In this document: piece by piece, positions 30,216 to 42,824 of the stretch
Position numbering within the stretch: position 1 is the first letter of the stretch
How the letters are laid out: each line of letters starts with the position of its first letter
Source of the DNA: Liolophura sinensis
Lineage: Eukaryota > Mollusca > Polyplacophora > Chitonida > Chitonidae
DNA length: 64,000 nt
Assembly (NCBI RefSeq): GCF_032854445.1
Contig: NC_088300.1
Span: 18,829,608 to 18,893,607 of the forward strand
Direction: 5' to 3'
Translations under genes and position numbers: made by a program
Notes under the pieces: generated by a model
What the model was told of the DNA's origin: nothing
Database searches by the model: none
Seen by the model: only the letters and a program-made list of their open reading frames with translations

Positions 30216-31149
30216 AGAGAAGATTTGACAAAATTTAACCAAAATTTATGCTTACAGAATGTGAAACTTAAGTGAAATGAACTGTTAGTTATGTGGTAAG
30301 TGCACTATTCTACATATGCAGACGATTGGTTTTTCATTTTTACTAGGTTTTTGCCACAAATGTTAAGCCTACTAAAAGTATAACTATACAAGTTCACAAA
30401 AAAAACCCATTTTCAGACACTACACCCACTGTAACCGTAAGCCGTCTGTCACTATTTCAATCACTTGCGAGAATGAACAAAACTGAATTAAATGCTGTGA
30501 GCTCATGACCTGTACCAGCCTCAATCTGACAGGCGAGTAGACTTGTCTAGTGTTACTATAATGACTACCACAGGGATTATCTCCCTCAAAGACTTTCCAT
30601 TATTAATTTACTAATTATTAATGTCTTATCACTGGTGTAATGATGTGTAGTGCTAATACACATGGCAGACAAGTAATTGAAATATTGAGTAAGACTACTC
30701 CACTGGCATTTGAAACAGAGAAGTATAGTCCTGGCTGACTACATTCACAGGGGCTCGCATAGTCATGGATTGCTCCCTTTCACCTCAGTAGGATAAATTG
30801 TAAACTTGCGGAAACCAGTCGTTTACAAGCCTAGGAGAAGTAAAAGTGTTAGACGCACGAATGTGGCTCAAATGATCTAACAATTCACTGATGTGCCGAG
30901 CAGACAGAGCCACACTGACTTCTGGTATCACAGAGGATGTCTAACCTGTTCTGCGAGTATCAGATGCAGAACATTAGGTTATTAACGTTGTTATTTTGTC
31001 CTAACTTGCATAAAACTGGTTTCTATGAAGACACAACAGGTAAAGGGGTGCTTCAAATAAACACGCACGGTCCCTACTCCAACATGTACAACAAAATCAA
31101 ACGCTTTACGACCACAAGTTGCCTCGACTTCGATATGTTTGTTGTCATT

Positions 31150-31200
31150 TTTGGCTGCTGTACTCGCCGCCACGTGATCCGGGGATTCTGGCTTGAAATG
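31150..31200 (-). promoter_or_regulatory. Possible RIOX1 promoter / first-exon region (E-box, GC-rich)
   Basis: CACGTG at 31171-31176 sits next to GCGGCGAG (- strand), 2.4 kb upstream of the predicted RIOX1 start, in otherwise AT-rich DNA. E-boxes and GGCGGC motifs are common at nucleolar-gene promoters. Assignment to RIOX1 is inference; no first exon could be proven. Confidence 0.25.
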
Positions 31201-32719
31201 TCATGATGTCAACTTTTATAAATAACTTGCACTTCACACAGATGCATATTCAATTCACTGCCAAAGAAAAAGCTACAAATAAATTACTTAGAACATCACT
31301 CACTTCTTCGACTAGTTGACAAGTCGTTGCAAAGAAACACTTTGGGCATGTCCCCATGCTGTGGCAAAATGACAGCTGCAATTAATACAGTTCCCACTCT
31401 ACAGCGGGCTCTTCTGATGTTTTGTCTGTACTGCGTGTGACCCTCGGCTAAAGGTCGGGGGAGACAAGTAAACAAAACCACGTAATATCCGGACTGGGTT
31501 TCACGATGTCATGAAATTAATTATTGCGTGAAATTTTGTCTAAACATGGTGACAGTATACCATAGTGAAGATGTTTCGTCAAAGCACCAAGAATTTACTC
31601 TACTAATATGCTGATCGGAACATAAAACTTAAGCTACAGTTGTACACAGGCATGATTTATCTGTTCATGGATGCATAGATCTACAAGGTCAGGATTTAAT
31701 ATTTAAGGCCGCTGTTAAGGTAGGACAATAAGCACATCTTGGATAATTGCAGGAGTGTGTGAAGCTGACCTAGCGTCGGTACTGTAGTACATTGTTAAAT
31801 CTGCTGTCAGCTTCACTCGTGGAGCTAGCAGAAGTGTATGTTCCAAGTTTCATCCTAAATAATTCGTCGCACTTGACCAATCCTTATAATTACCACAATT
31901 TGATTTATGTTCTCATCCAATTAAGTTTGAGACTGTGACTTAGCTTTACATTATCTTCCACTGACAATCTATCATTACAACAACAACAAACGCTATCTTA
32001 CAGCGTCACTGAGCCTGCACAGAGACCTTTGGAAGATTTATAATTTTAAAATAGCCCACTTCGTCGATCAACAACAAACTTACGCTACTTCACAATGCCA
32101 GACACAATCGCAACACAGCGTCCAGAATGGGTGCCACAACTTCTGATTTAACTGATTATCTTGTCTCCAACCAGTCAAACAACATGCACGTGTCCCGCGA
32201 AAACGTTTACACTTGTAACGCCCTCTGCTGGCCACAACATTGCCTCCCCTTGACCGCAAAGGTCCATCAAAGATATTCGCCAAGTATGACGACATGTGGG
32301 ATTAAGAGATTGTGTTAATCACAGGTTATATACGATGACAATCATAGAAACGGAAATTACGTCAACTTGCATGCCATGAAAAGTTGTATTTTTGTGATAC
32401 ATTATTATATCTTATTATTCCTATCGAGGTCGCCATGAAATTGAGCATGTAGGGCTGTGAAGTAAATGTAGGCCTACCATATATGGATAGATTTAATTGT
32501 GTTTTACGCAGGAATGAACGAATGGTGTTTACACCATGAAAGAGTAAACGGCTTTCGAATATCAAAGAAAACAGATAGGTGCTTACTTTTAAAACCATCT
32601 AAAAAACCCGTCAGATAAAATTTGAAAATCAGTTCGATCATAGTCTCGAATATAGAGTCGACTGTAGGAGAAATGTACTCATCGAGAATAAAATTTTGTA
32701 TTAATCGAGAATGAAAACC

Positions 32720-32912
32720 ACACTCAATAATACTGCACTTCACGGTGCCCAGCATTATGGTAGGGATATATCCAGGAAACTGACGACCATACGAAGCCTG
32801 CTGACACATCCCCATGTATCATACGACTAGAGAGGAAGCCAGCATGGACTGAGCTTGAACTCAAAGCGAGCTCATTGGCGTCATGACTGTGCTGCGCTAG
32901 CGCGCCATCCAG
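32720..32912 (-). mobile_element. Diverged family A SINE
   Basis: CCCAGCATTATGGTAGGGAT, GACTAGAGAGGAAGCCAGCA and TGCGCTAGCGCGCCA (A-box side) are the SINE in reverse orientation; the tail is missing. Confidence 0.65.
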
Positions 32913-32924
32913 GGAAGTTCCTGC

Positions 32925-33235
32925 AGATTTGGATCACCTGGAGTTGTTACATGCAAGTTTTGACCATCACGAGTTGTTGTTGATTTTGATCGCCTGCAGC
33001 TGTGATTTTGTAGATGTTGCAGATTTTGGTCACCTGGAGTTGTTACATGCAGATTTTGACCATCACGAGTTGTTGTTGATTTTGATCGCCTGTAGCTGTG
33101 ATCTTGTAGCTGTTGCAGATTTTGGTCACCTAAAGTTGTTACATGCAGATTTTGACCATCACAAGTTGTTGTTGATTTTGATCTCTGTAGGTGTTGCAGA
33201 TTTTGGTCACCTGGAGTTTGTTGCTGATTTTGACC
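32925..33235 (+). repeat. About 105-bp tandem repeat, 3 units
   Basis: The unit includes TTTTGGTCACCTGGAGTTGT, TACATGCAGATTTTGACCAT, CACGAGTTGTTGTTGATTTT and GATCGCCTG. The period is a multiple of 3, so a 130-codon frame is open; it is not considered coding. Confidence 0.85.
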
Positions 33236-33719
33236 CGAACCATTGGTTTAGAACTCCATTTCGATCACAAATTCCTTGCTCAGTTTTATCTGCGCCCAAA
33301 CGATATGTAGAGCCTCACTAAAATGTTTGCTTTCTGTACGTAGTATACATCAAGCTTGAAATCAGTTTCCTGTGTTCAAAAGCGGCACGGTAACAGTCCA
33401 TACAGGCTGAATATCCTCCACATGCTTTCCAATGTGGAACGCAATAACCATTAAAGAGGACTCCATAAATTATAGCGTAACGAGCTTTCACATCTTTGAC
33501 AAAGTACGCGGAACATTGGTGATCGCTTTTAAAGATTAAAGGATAAATGCACGTATACAGAGGTGAATGGCTATACAGGCCCATACGCACTATTTAGGGC
33601 AACACGGTTGATCAAATGATGAACTGATCAATATTTTTTTCTTCACAATGTTTATGCAACAAAACTATCAGTCCACGGCACAAAATGCGTTATGCAGGCC
33701 TATGTATGTTTCTTATAGA

Positions 33720-33890
33720 AAAACACCTCTCTGGCCGTAAGTGAGAAGGTCTTCCAGCAGCCTGTGGGTTTCCCCCGGGCTCTGCCCGGTTTCCTCTCAC
33801 CATAATGTTGACCGCCGTCGTATAAGTGAAATATTCTTGAATACGGCGTAAAACACAAATCAAATAAATATATAAATAAATATAGAAAAA
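33720..33890 (+). mobile_element. Family A SINE, 5'-truncated
   Basis: CTCTCTGGCCGTAAGTGAG, GGGTTTCCCCCGGGCTCTGC, GTCGTATAAGTGAAATATTC and the (AAAT) tail. Close to the family consensus. Confidence 0.85.
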
Positions 33891-33899
33891 CAGGGCACA

Positions 33900-35300
33900 G
33901 TTTTAAATGTGAGCCCAATTCGGCCAAGCATGGGAAATGTGAATTAGTATTTGTTTCATTAGAATGGCTATTCCAAATTAAAAGATCGTCCTTTTTTGTC
34001 ATGATGGTGGGTAAAATATTTAAAACCACAAACATCTATATGGAGAGTATTAATACTCACGACGGTGTAGAATTTGAGACATGATAAAAAGCAACATTTA
34101 TTGACCAAGGTGCATACCATTATATATACCAGTAAGCCTAATATGAGAACACGGCGAAATAAATGCCGAAATATTGAGCCAAAAGTATTTTTTGTTATCT
34201 TTTTTTTTTGGGATAACACTACACGCTTGGCTAAAGGCGGAGGGAGTTATTCGAGTTCGGCCTTACCAAGACCTCCCTCTACTCACGACATCTTTTCACG
34301 CAAAGTATGAAAATTTGACACAAATTTCTTTAATTTTTTTAAAATCATTATTAGGTTTCGAATCAATGCAATATGTTTTATTTCATCATCCATTCCATAC
34401 TGCAAGATCTGCCTTCTTTCTCGTGAGATATCAGCATACATGTCTGCTTGAACGATAAACATATACACGATGATTATCTTCTACCTTACATTCCCCGGCA
34501 AGCTAATAATCACACACGTTCATTCGTCATATGGATTCCGTTCAGTTCTGTTAAATTTCTACGAGTCAGAACACGTACCTTTTCCACTTTCTTGGCCTTT
34601 ATATGTGTAATCGAATGCCTTCACAGACTAGTATATACAATAGCTTGACAATACAAGTTTTTCCTGCAAAGTTTAAGATATACAGGGCCTAAAATTATAA
34701 CCTACACGTATCAGTCATTTTATGCATATGAGTAGATACAATTTTTTTTTAAAAATTGTGCCAAGGGCCTCAAGAACTCACCCATTGTGTGTTTTTCTGT
34801 AACGGGCCTTTTGTATGCATGTAGCATAATTGTGTCAATTCTGTTTTGAAAAGATAAAAGAATGTTTTCACACTAGATATCATCTCACTATTTCCAATAT
34901 AGGACTTGTATTTAAATTTATTTGTTAATACCAGCGTATGCTCTCTTATCTTCATTGTGATAGAAGAATGATCGCTTTGTTATGCACGGTGCCAGGTTGT
35001 CAATCACGCTTTGTATATACAGATATATCAAAGCATGGGGTTTTTCTGACTTATGGTAAACACTAGACAGCTGTGCCTAATCCGAAAAACAACCCTATAG
35101 ACTTTTACTTTTTTTAAAATTAATTTTAATTTAATTTTTCTTTTAAATGTATTTTAAAAATAGCGTCTACATGCAGCAATCAGCTCTAAAATCATGGATA
35201 TGGTGTTTTCTCTTCAAACGTTCAACTGAAAGTTTTTACCTGACACTGGATCCTTGAGTTAACCACACATTACAACTTTCTCAGAATTATGTCAAAGCAC
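33900..35300. other. AT-rich intergenic DNA, no feature seen
   Basis: Only short spurious frames. No splice-bounded coding stretch or recognised repeat. Confidence 0.5.
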
Positions 35301-35307
35301 ACAATAA

Positions 35308-35373
35308 TGCTGCCGTACAAGTGAAATATTCTTGAGTACGGCGTAAAACACCAATCAAATAAATAAATAAATA
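35308..35373 (+). mobile_element. Family A SINE, tail only
   Basis: GTACAAGTGAAATATTCTTG, AGTACGGCGTAAAACACCAA and TCAAATAAATAAATAAAT. Extreme 5' truncation. Confidence 0.8.
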
Positions 35374-35589
35374 TATTTCTAAAAATTTTTCTAAGCTTTA
35401 TCTAAATTTCGAACGGTATTATCTAATCATGCAGTTTCTTTCTGCTGTCGGTGTACTGTATGTTGGTAACAATAAGTCCCGTAAGATTCAAGTATTATCT
35501 AAGTTTTTGACTCCAAAGCGAAAAGCATTTGATTGCGACGTCTATAAGGTTTTCGTGTTTCAGACACAAGATCACACGACACCTAGGTT

Positions 35590-35990
35590 CAATACATACT
35601 CCTCACAGCCCAAGGGCCGCCCTCTACGAATTACTTACAGCTTATGCCCCGCTCTACGCCGCTTTACATCACTGTAACCTCTTGAACGACACCGAGGTCA
35701 TTGGGTTCAGGGTAATAAGGCAGGGAGTGATATCAGAAACCATTAAAACTCTGTCTTATCCTTTGTCTTAACCAACTAACAATGATTCTAACCAACATCC
35801 CAACCGTTTTTGAAGTTGAATACTGACTGAATGAATATTTAGATTTTGTAGATGAATACTGACAGTTCTGCGCGAGAACACTAAGCTTACACAGATCAAA
35901 TTTTGCTACTGATGGCAGTGATGTGAAGCGAGCGTAGAGGGAGCAGCACGTGCGCTGTAAGAACTATGGGTTCAGTGGCATTCACGGACA
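35590..35990 (+). repeat. Dispersed repeat D, copy 2
   Basis: CTTGAACGACACCGAGGTCA, AATAAGGCAGGGAGTGATAT, GTTCTGCGCGAGAACAC and GCACGTGCGCTGTAAG run parallel to the copy at 23095-23520. Confidence 0.6.
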
Positions 35991-36354
35991 GGGAATTCCC
36001 AAGCTTTCTTTGCTTCCAAATTGTCCTAACAACCGCCCTGTGAATAAGTGGTTGACGACGCTCTCTTGAAATTTGCCCTGCATATCCTGCCTTCCACTTC
36101 GTTGCATAAGTCTAAAACTTGTTAGTCATAAAGCCTTGGCAGGCTATCATCAGTGTCGTGCGAAAAATCGTCCGGTTTCTAATGTTTAAAAGTGGACCGA
36201 ATGTTTAAAGCATGCGTCTTTAGTTCGGCTGTAGGGCACGCGAGGTCTAGCTGTCTCTTGTCAAGCATTAGTAGATTCTGAATCCGTTTGCAAATAAATC
36301 ATCAATACCCTAACATCACCAATATTTGTGTGAAACGTAATAGCAAAAGTAAAG

Positions 36355-36775
36355 CGGAAAGCATTAGACCTGTACATCAAATCAGAAAGTATTGGCCTTG
36401 TACAGTAAATCAGGAAGTGTTGGCCTTTATTGTACCGACAGTAAACTAGGAGGTATTGCATGGCCTTGTACGGTAAACCAGGAAGTGCTGGCTTTATACA
36501 GTAAACCAGGAAGGAAGTATTGCATAGGCTTGGACGGTAAACCAGGAAGTGTTGGCCTTATACAGTAAACCAGGAAGTGTTGACCTTTATTGTACCGACA
36601 GTAAATTAGGAAGTATTGCATAGGCTTGTACGGTAAACCAGGAAGTGTTGGCCTTATACAGTAAACCAGGAAGGAAGTATTGCATAGGCTTGGACGGTAA
36701 ACCAGGAAGTGTTGGCCTTATACAGTAAACCAGAAAGTGTTGGCCTTGTACACTAAACGGTACACCAGAAAGTGG
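36355..36775. repeat. Composite minisatellite (about 28-bp subunits)
   Basis: The subunit is CAGTAAACCAGGAAGTGTTG plus GCCTTATA, interleaved with GAAGTATTGCATAGGCTTG and GACGGTAAACC spacers. A larger block (36480-36560) recurs at about 36640-36720. Confidence 0.85.
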
Positions 36776-37368
36776 ATACGTTTCGTATTAGATTTTCGGA
36801 TTGTTTGGCCCAGATTTTTTCACCTGTTTCGCTTTGTAATGAGTGTCGTTTTATAAAGCAGTCTTCGAAGTTTGTTATTAGGTTTGTTTTGGTATTACAT
36901 GTTGATTTGAAACTTTGGCTTACATTGGCAAATGTAAGTCTGCGTTGAGCTGGTACTCCTTGTTGCATTTGAAACACTGAAAGTTACAAATTCTACCATC
37001 TTGCCCAATTGCTCTATCGAGATTTTTTTCTCTGGCTGGTGAGTAGCACGAAATGGAGCTGCCTGCATGGATCCTTGTTACCTCCCCTGATCCGACAACG
37101 TGTGCGCCTGGATTAACTTCCCCTGACTTCAGAAACCCTCCTGTTTAAGATTAGGGCTTGATTTACAAAGTTTAGGATCCAGTATTAACAGCTCGGCGGT
37201 ACATACAACTGACGTTTCAGTCCACTTGATTTTAAATTTTAACTTAAGTCGACAGTGGCTATGTGGAATCAGCCGTACGCAGAGGGAAAACTCTAAACCT
37301 CGCCATAATCTAGGCGTCGAAACAGACAATTGTATGGCAGCCTTCTAGCAAAATGGATGTTTCACGTC

Positions 37369-37853
37369 CCAGGATCACGAAACTGTCTTAGGCTTAAGAC
37401 AGACTTTGTGTTTACTTTAAACCAGTTTACTGAGCTAAAATTGTTTCTAACACACACTCAAAAAATGCATCTGTTAATTTAACAGAAAGTATATTATCTG
37501 AGTAATGCTAGAATGTATTCTGTTATAATAATACAATATTCTGTCATATTCAACATAACATCCTGTTAGTCTAAAGAATATTTATGTTGAATTAATAGAA
37601 TAATTGTGTTCCAGTTAACAGAATAATCTGTTGCTTTAGCAGAATACACTCTTGCATCACACAGACAACAGGCTTTCTGTTAAAATTAACTAAATTTATT
37701 TTTGAAATGTAGAAATTTTTATTTCATTACTTAGAGCTGCCTTAAGACATTTATGACAAAATTAAAAATTGAAAAGGTCAAAGCTCAAAAATAATGCTGT
37801 TCACAAGCTGAGACTAAGTCTGATTTTAATCTAAGACAGTTTCGTGATCCTAG
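37369..37853. mobile_element. Foldback / MITE-like element, about 485 bp
   Basis: The left end AGGATCACGAAACTGTC (37371 on) reappears inverted at the right end (GACAGTTTCGTGATCCT, to about 37852). The inner parts (CTTAAGACAGAC / GTCTGATTTTAATC) are imperfectly inverted. The interior repeats TTAACAGAAT-type motifs. No coding capacity. Confidence 0.75.
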
Positions 37854-37949
37854 GGCCAGGTAAATCATCGCAAGGCCCATCAAAAAACTAAGTTAAAACT
37901 AATGCTAAATTACTTTTCGAATTGGAAATTGAAATTTGATCGCAATTTG

Positions 37950-38040
37950 CTTGAGATGTCATTTATGATGTGGTCAAAATTTTAACGTCAACGACCCAGA
38001 ACTAAGCTTTAGAGTCAAGTTTGACATTTTAGCTTCAGTC
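37950..38040 (+). repeat. Possible fragment of dispersed repeat E
   Basis: ATGTGGTCAAAATTTTAACG, AGAACTAAGCTTTAGAGTC and TTTTAGCTTCAGT parallel 39645-39722 (ATGGTCAAAGTTTC, AATAAGCTCTAAAATCC, TTGGCTTCAGT). Confidence 0.45.
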
Positions 38041-38044
38041 CATA

Positions 38045-38924
38045 ATGGCTTCGTGGAATCTACCCCTTAACCCCTTGGTACATCCCTGGCTATTCTTGGT
38101 AAAGCCCAGCATAAGGTGATATTCTAAGTAAGTGAATACCGAGAGAGAATTAAAAGGTAAAATGAGTAAGCGCAATGATCGACCCATAGCCTGTGACATA
38201 GCGCTATGCAATATGACTGTGTGAAGACAGAATAATAAAACACACAGGGCACTAGTAAAATTGTACAGAGCCACCCATGCTCCCAATCTCAACAGTTCAG
38301 AGCACAACGATGCCTTCTCTTTACTTGTTTATGCTCTTTTTACAGATGAACCTTTCGGAATAAACCTTGTGTGACCAAAAACATTAAATGTTCATATTCC
38401 TGCTAAGAGCGCACCTATAATGGCAATTTATGTAACACTTTGCATACAGCAGAGACTTAATTGTGTTAGATAAAATATAATTAGAAAAAAAGTGAGTACA
38501 GGATAAATCCTTGAGACCTGTCAAATAGAGAGACACACTTTTTCAATAAAGAATGAATTATTTCGGTCTAATTGTAGATGTATGTGTCATTTTGAAGTGT
38601 TGTATATGTGCAGTCAGTGACAGATAACGTTTGGTCTAAACATAATCTTGGTACGTGACAAGATTACAAACAAATATAAACATAACTCTGTCTAAAAGTA
38701 CCCCGAAAACTTCCTGGTGTTTGGTGTATATTCAAGTCTTATACATGATAAAAAGGGGAAAATTTGTGGAAGAATCGTCCTGATTGAAGGAATTAACACC
38801 CATTATAAATATTCACACTTACTTCCTGTTTGATGTAAATGGAGTTCCCCGTAAATGACCTTGAGGGCATTACTTGGAATTATCAAAAGTCGGAAACGCT
38901 GTTAAATAGAATATACTACCCTCA

Positions 38925-38957
<33 letters not shown>

Positions 38958-39585
38958 ACGCGCTTACGAGAAATGTACAAATCCATGAGTCAAGCACCCA
39001 ATGGTTAAGGTTATATTCGCCTTGTCAATGAATATTTCATTTCATTTCATTTCAATTCAGGCTGATGGACATAGTGTAAGGGCTATCCTCTGGATTGAAA
39101 TTTCAACCAATGGGGTATCCTTTTCCCGCGCCGTATTGTCGATTCAGAATAACTATTTTCTCTTTTTGACTTAACATGAGAACTCAGTTATCAGTTTGCC
39201 CAAACAAGAAATCATAAAGGCAACAATTATAAATGATGCAGTAAACAGCAAGAAAGGTTCCCCATTGGCTACATAAATATTACGCCACACCCACATGGCT
39301 CATGTTCATGAATATTTAAATTAAACAGGGCAGGACGTATTTCCAGGAGGAGGGACATAAATTCACTGGTTGGGAATTATTCGGGTATCAGTAGCATATG
39401 GAAACAAAGGATGTGATTTTTGGCAAGTTGGTTTTTCCATATCAGTAGTATATTTTTCAGCTGACAGATAATATACAAAGGACATGAGTAAGTATTAAGA
39501 GAAGTATTTATACACATTAGAGAGATCCAGACAGGGATGAAATACAGACAATTATGCCTTTCTAAAATAAAGGCACATATCTCAT
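38045..39585. other. Intergenic, no gene seen
   Basis: Besides the C/CA tract and short (TTTCA)n at about 39036-39055, nothing gene-like is seen. Confidence 0.5.
38927..38959. repeat. Poly-C run followed by (CA)n
   Basis: About 17 C residues then about 8 CA units: low-complexity, G-quadruplex-prone on the - strand. Confidence 0.9.
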
Positions 39586-39589
39586 TCTC

Positions 39590-40130
39590 GCTTTTTCTTG
39601 TTATTTTTGAACTTTAACACAAGGCAGATCATAATTCTCGTGCTCATGAGATGGTCAAAGTTTCAATTTCTACGGCCCAAAAATAAGCTCTAAAATCCAA
39701 TTGAAAATGTTGGCTTCAGTTAATCACGTGTGTATAAACCTACAGCAATTGGGTAGAGCATCATATGTCAAAGTCTTGACCTGTGCAATAACTAAATGTT
39801 TTTCACACATAAACACATGCATACATATCCCAGAGTACATCTTTGAATTTTGGGTGACTTATACAGGTGATTGCGACGGATTGATTAGTAAACGATCATC
39901 CAGATATTTGTACATATGTCTGATATGTTGGAACATACCCTAAATGACCTTAAATTTCGTTCAGGACGTGGCCATTTTTCCTGGTTCTGAGAGTTCTTTT
40001 GATTTTGGAAAGGTGTTTTGAGGCCTTCTTGGAACATGGATTGATATCCTACTGGAAAATTGTAAGTTTCAGCACTGAAAATAATATTTTGTGACATTTA
40101 TTTGCCTTTGAAAATGCACATGTGTGACTT
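39590..40130 (+). repeat. Dispersed repeat E, copy 2 (longer)
   Basis: The 3' part (39945-40130) parallels 400-610 near the window start: TTAAATTTCGT, GTGTTTTGAGG, ATCCTACTGGAAAA, GTTTCAGCACTGAAAAT, GACATTTATTTGCCTTTGAAA. The 5' part resembles 37950-38040. Confidence 0.6.
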
Positions 40131-40134
40131 TTTT

Positions 40135-41870
40135 TTGTATGTAAAAATCACTTGTATACATGTAAACAAATTATTAGCACATATATGTACAAAAGATTTA
40201 CACATTTATTTCACATATGTAATAGGAGTTACACATTATTATAACAAAACGACTTACAATGTGTAAACTGAGTGCATATTATTCGTGATTTCAAAATGAT
40301 GGGAGTGGGCGGGGAGTGTATGTGTGAGGGGAGGGGAGTTGGAGGGGGGTGGGGGGTGTCTATCGTGTATGTAGCGTTCAGCGAGTGCATACGTGCTGCT
40401 CCATCATCGTCAAATTCCCAGGTCACCGTAACCTGTCAAGATTTCTAACCAAACACAATTGCACCACCTGGAACCCATCGTTTAACAATGGGGCGCAAGT
40501 ATTTTTTTTATATTGGCCATAGCTTTGAAATGACATATGAGATGCTGAGAATAGCCCCAGGGGAAAGCATCTCTGAAACCGGGGCACTTCTTCGAACAAA
40601 CATGTTTAACACTTCCTTCGGGTGACCTGTTCGTTGGCCCTCTTACTGAACGCGTTGATGCGGCTGCATATATAGTCCGCCTATAGAAATAGGCAAACAG
40701 TTTTAGTTTTTGTTAGGTTTAATTTGTTTGTCACAAATTAGAGGCCGTGTTAAAAATATAAGCAAAAATAAACACGCATACAAAAGTCCCCCCCCACACT
40801 CACATACAAGAAATTTTATACGCTTGTAAACCAAGCTATTGTTTGTGCGATGCTTGTGCCTCTGGGAACAAGGGAGAATACTCGTTACGACACGTGGTCA
40901 TTTCGCAGCCCTCGGGCCAAGCTCCTTTTAAGCGTTAGTAAGCATCAGGCCGTAACACATGACACAAACTGCGGACTGACTTAGTTTTCATATTCTATCG
41001 ACCAAATTGTTTAACGGGCGACCTGAAGCTAGCCTGGACATAGAGATCCTGCATTTGAAGATGTAACTGTATCGAACCGTTGTACACGGACGCCTACACC
41101 GTACCGATACCATCCATGGAAACGAGAGGCATGTGGTTGAATTGAGCAAACATCTGCACCATGCATCGATATAGAACAATTATTCTCCCGTTTGAAGGTA
41201 ACAACAGTAATAATAATAATAAAAATATTGGAGAGAATTTAAAGCAGCAGAATTTCTGATCATGAGGTGTCAGAATCTACTGAATGCTATTGAAGATTTT
41301 CCGTAAATTCAAAATTAATGGGTAATTTAATACAATGAATACCGGTGCTCGTCATACGGTGAAACGGATAGGTGACATTTGCCTTTTCAGAAAAGTTTCA
41401 GAAAAAGCAGGACTTAAATTACATTGTACATTTTGCTCTATCACTGTAGCGGATTAAGCTGTCTTATCCACGTCTGTGGATACCACCTTGTGTAGGAGCG
41501 TGTTTTTTTTTATTCTTCTGGTAAGTTTTGTAAAACTTTTGCCTACGAGAACATGCGTCGAAATACAAAAGGCTATAGTATGTGAAGTAAAACTACAGCA
41601 TTGGCGACAGTGCTGTAGTTGGCAAACGTAACCGATGAAATTTGCCCTCTTGTCAATACATCTCAGTTATAGGGATTTATTTTAACTGTTCATTAAAATG
41701 CTCAACCATAGCAATTTTTATGCCCCCCTACACAAGAGCCTAAGCAGATTTAGAAAAATAAATTCCGTGAAGTTAAGTGCATGCAATGCACGTCACTGCA
41801 TGGTCTAGAATTACTCATGACATTTAATATACATTTAAATGACAACATTGCAAAGGGATGATCAGCAGAA
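40135..41870. other. Intergenic, no gene seen
   Basis: Contains a G-rich tract (40305-40360, GGGGAGGGGAGTTGGAGGGG) and short frames only. Confidence 0.45.
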
Positions 41871-41884
41871 TCTTAGTATGTATT

Positions 41885-41985
41885 TATGTAATTATTTGCT
41901 ATTTAACGCCGTTAGGCTAGGAACAAACCACTAACCTTTGGTAAGTTACTGACGAACTTTCCTACGATATTGTTGGAGAACTCTT
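41885..41985. mobile_element. Single-copy relative of the 68-bp minisatellite unit
   Basis: AACAAACCACTAACCTTTGG then TAAGTTACTGACGAACTTTCC matches AAACCACTACCCTTTGGCAA and GTTACTGACAATCTTTGCC of the array at 24384-25950. It is a diverged dispersed element. Confidence 0.6.
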
Positions 41986-42183
41986 CAGTGAACTCCTCGT
42001 GTTATCAACAGCACAAGCCTGTACATATTGATCGATTGTTTCGATGTTTACTTTAACTTGTATCTGAAACGAATGAATTATGCATGGTCAGACATACCTG
42101 TGTATAGAACTCACAATTACACTTGCTAATAGCTAACAAAATACACATGAAGTCCAGTATATAGTCATTACAACCTGATGACA

Positions 42184-42308
42184 GTCGTGGGTTTCCCTCG
42201 GGCTTTGCCCCCCGGTTTCCCTCCAGCATAATGATGGCAGCCGTCGTATAAGTGAAATAATCTTCAGATCGGCGTAAAACACCAATCAAATAAATAAATA
42301 AATAAATA
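42184..42308 (+). mobile_element. Family A SINE, 5'-truncated
   Basis: GTCGTGGGTTTCCCTCGGGC, CCGTCGTATAAGTGAAATAA, GGCGTAAAACACCAATCAAA and an (AAAT)n tail. Confidence 0.85.
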
Positions 42309-42768
42309 GTTATGAGAATAATCCTAAATAGAGTATAACTTACTGGCTTGTACGCAAGTAATTGGGTTTTGGGCTGAAAGTTATAAAACTGACCACTCTG
42401 TATGCCTATAGTAGATGCATATGAAAAAAAATGTGTTCTCCAAAGTAATAGCTTATGGCAAGCACCAATTTCATTTACCCCAACAGGTATTTACTTATAT
42501 ATTTGCTTCTTGTTTAGCGACATACTCAATCACAACTAGACGACACCAGCCAACTTCATAGTATATACCAAATATGCTGAAATATACACTGAAAAAATAA
42601 TTATTCCTCCATAGACTGCTGAAATGTGACTCTTAACGGAAAACGTGACTTTTAACGGAACTATGGGGCGTTGTTTCAGATAGTATTGACACATGAAGTG
42701 ACTGGTGTCTTTTTCTAGAGAGATAATTGTCACTCGGTAAAAGATGACCAACTGTCCATCGGACTCAC

Positions 42769-42824
42769 CAGATGGTACAGACTGATATAAATCATCCTCT
42801 AACGCAGGATCAAACTTGGGATTT
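42769..42824 (-). other. Candidate 56-nt exon, gene unknown
   Basis: A strong acceptor (TTTTCCTCCTCCAG) and donor (CTG|GTGAGTCC) frame a stretch coding NPKFDPALEDDLYQSVPS, an acidic, Tyr-containing peptide of the kind found in receptor cytoplasmic tails. I found no partner exons in the window, so it could be chance. Confidence 0.25.

Larger units (their letters stand above)
29420..32700. other. RIOX1 upstream region, no gene identified
   Basis: Apart from the SINE at 30029-30215 and the E-box region at 31171, I see only short frames under 90 codons with no exon-like borders and no family match. Confidence 0.5.
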
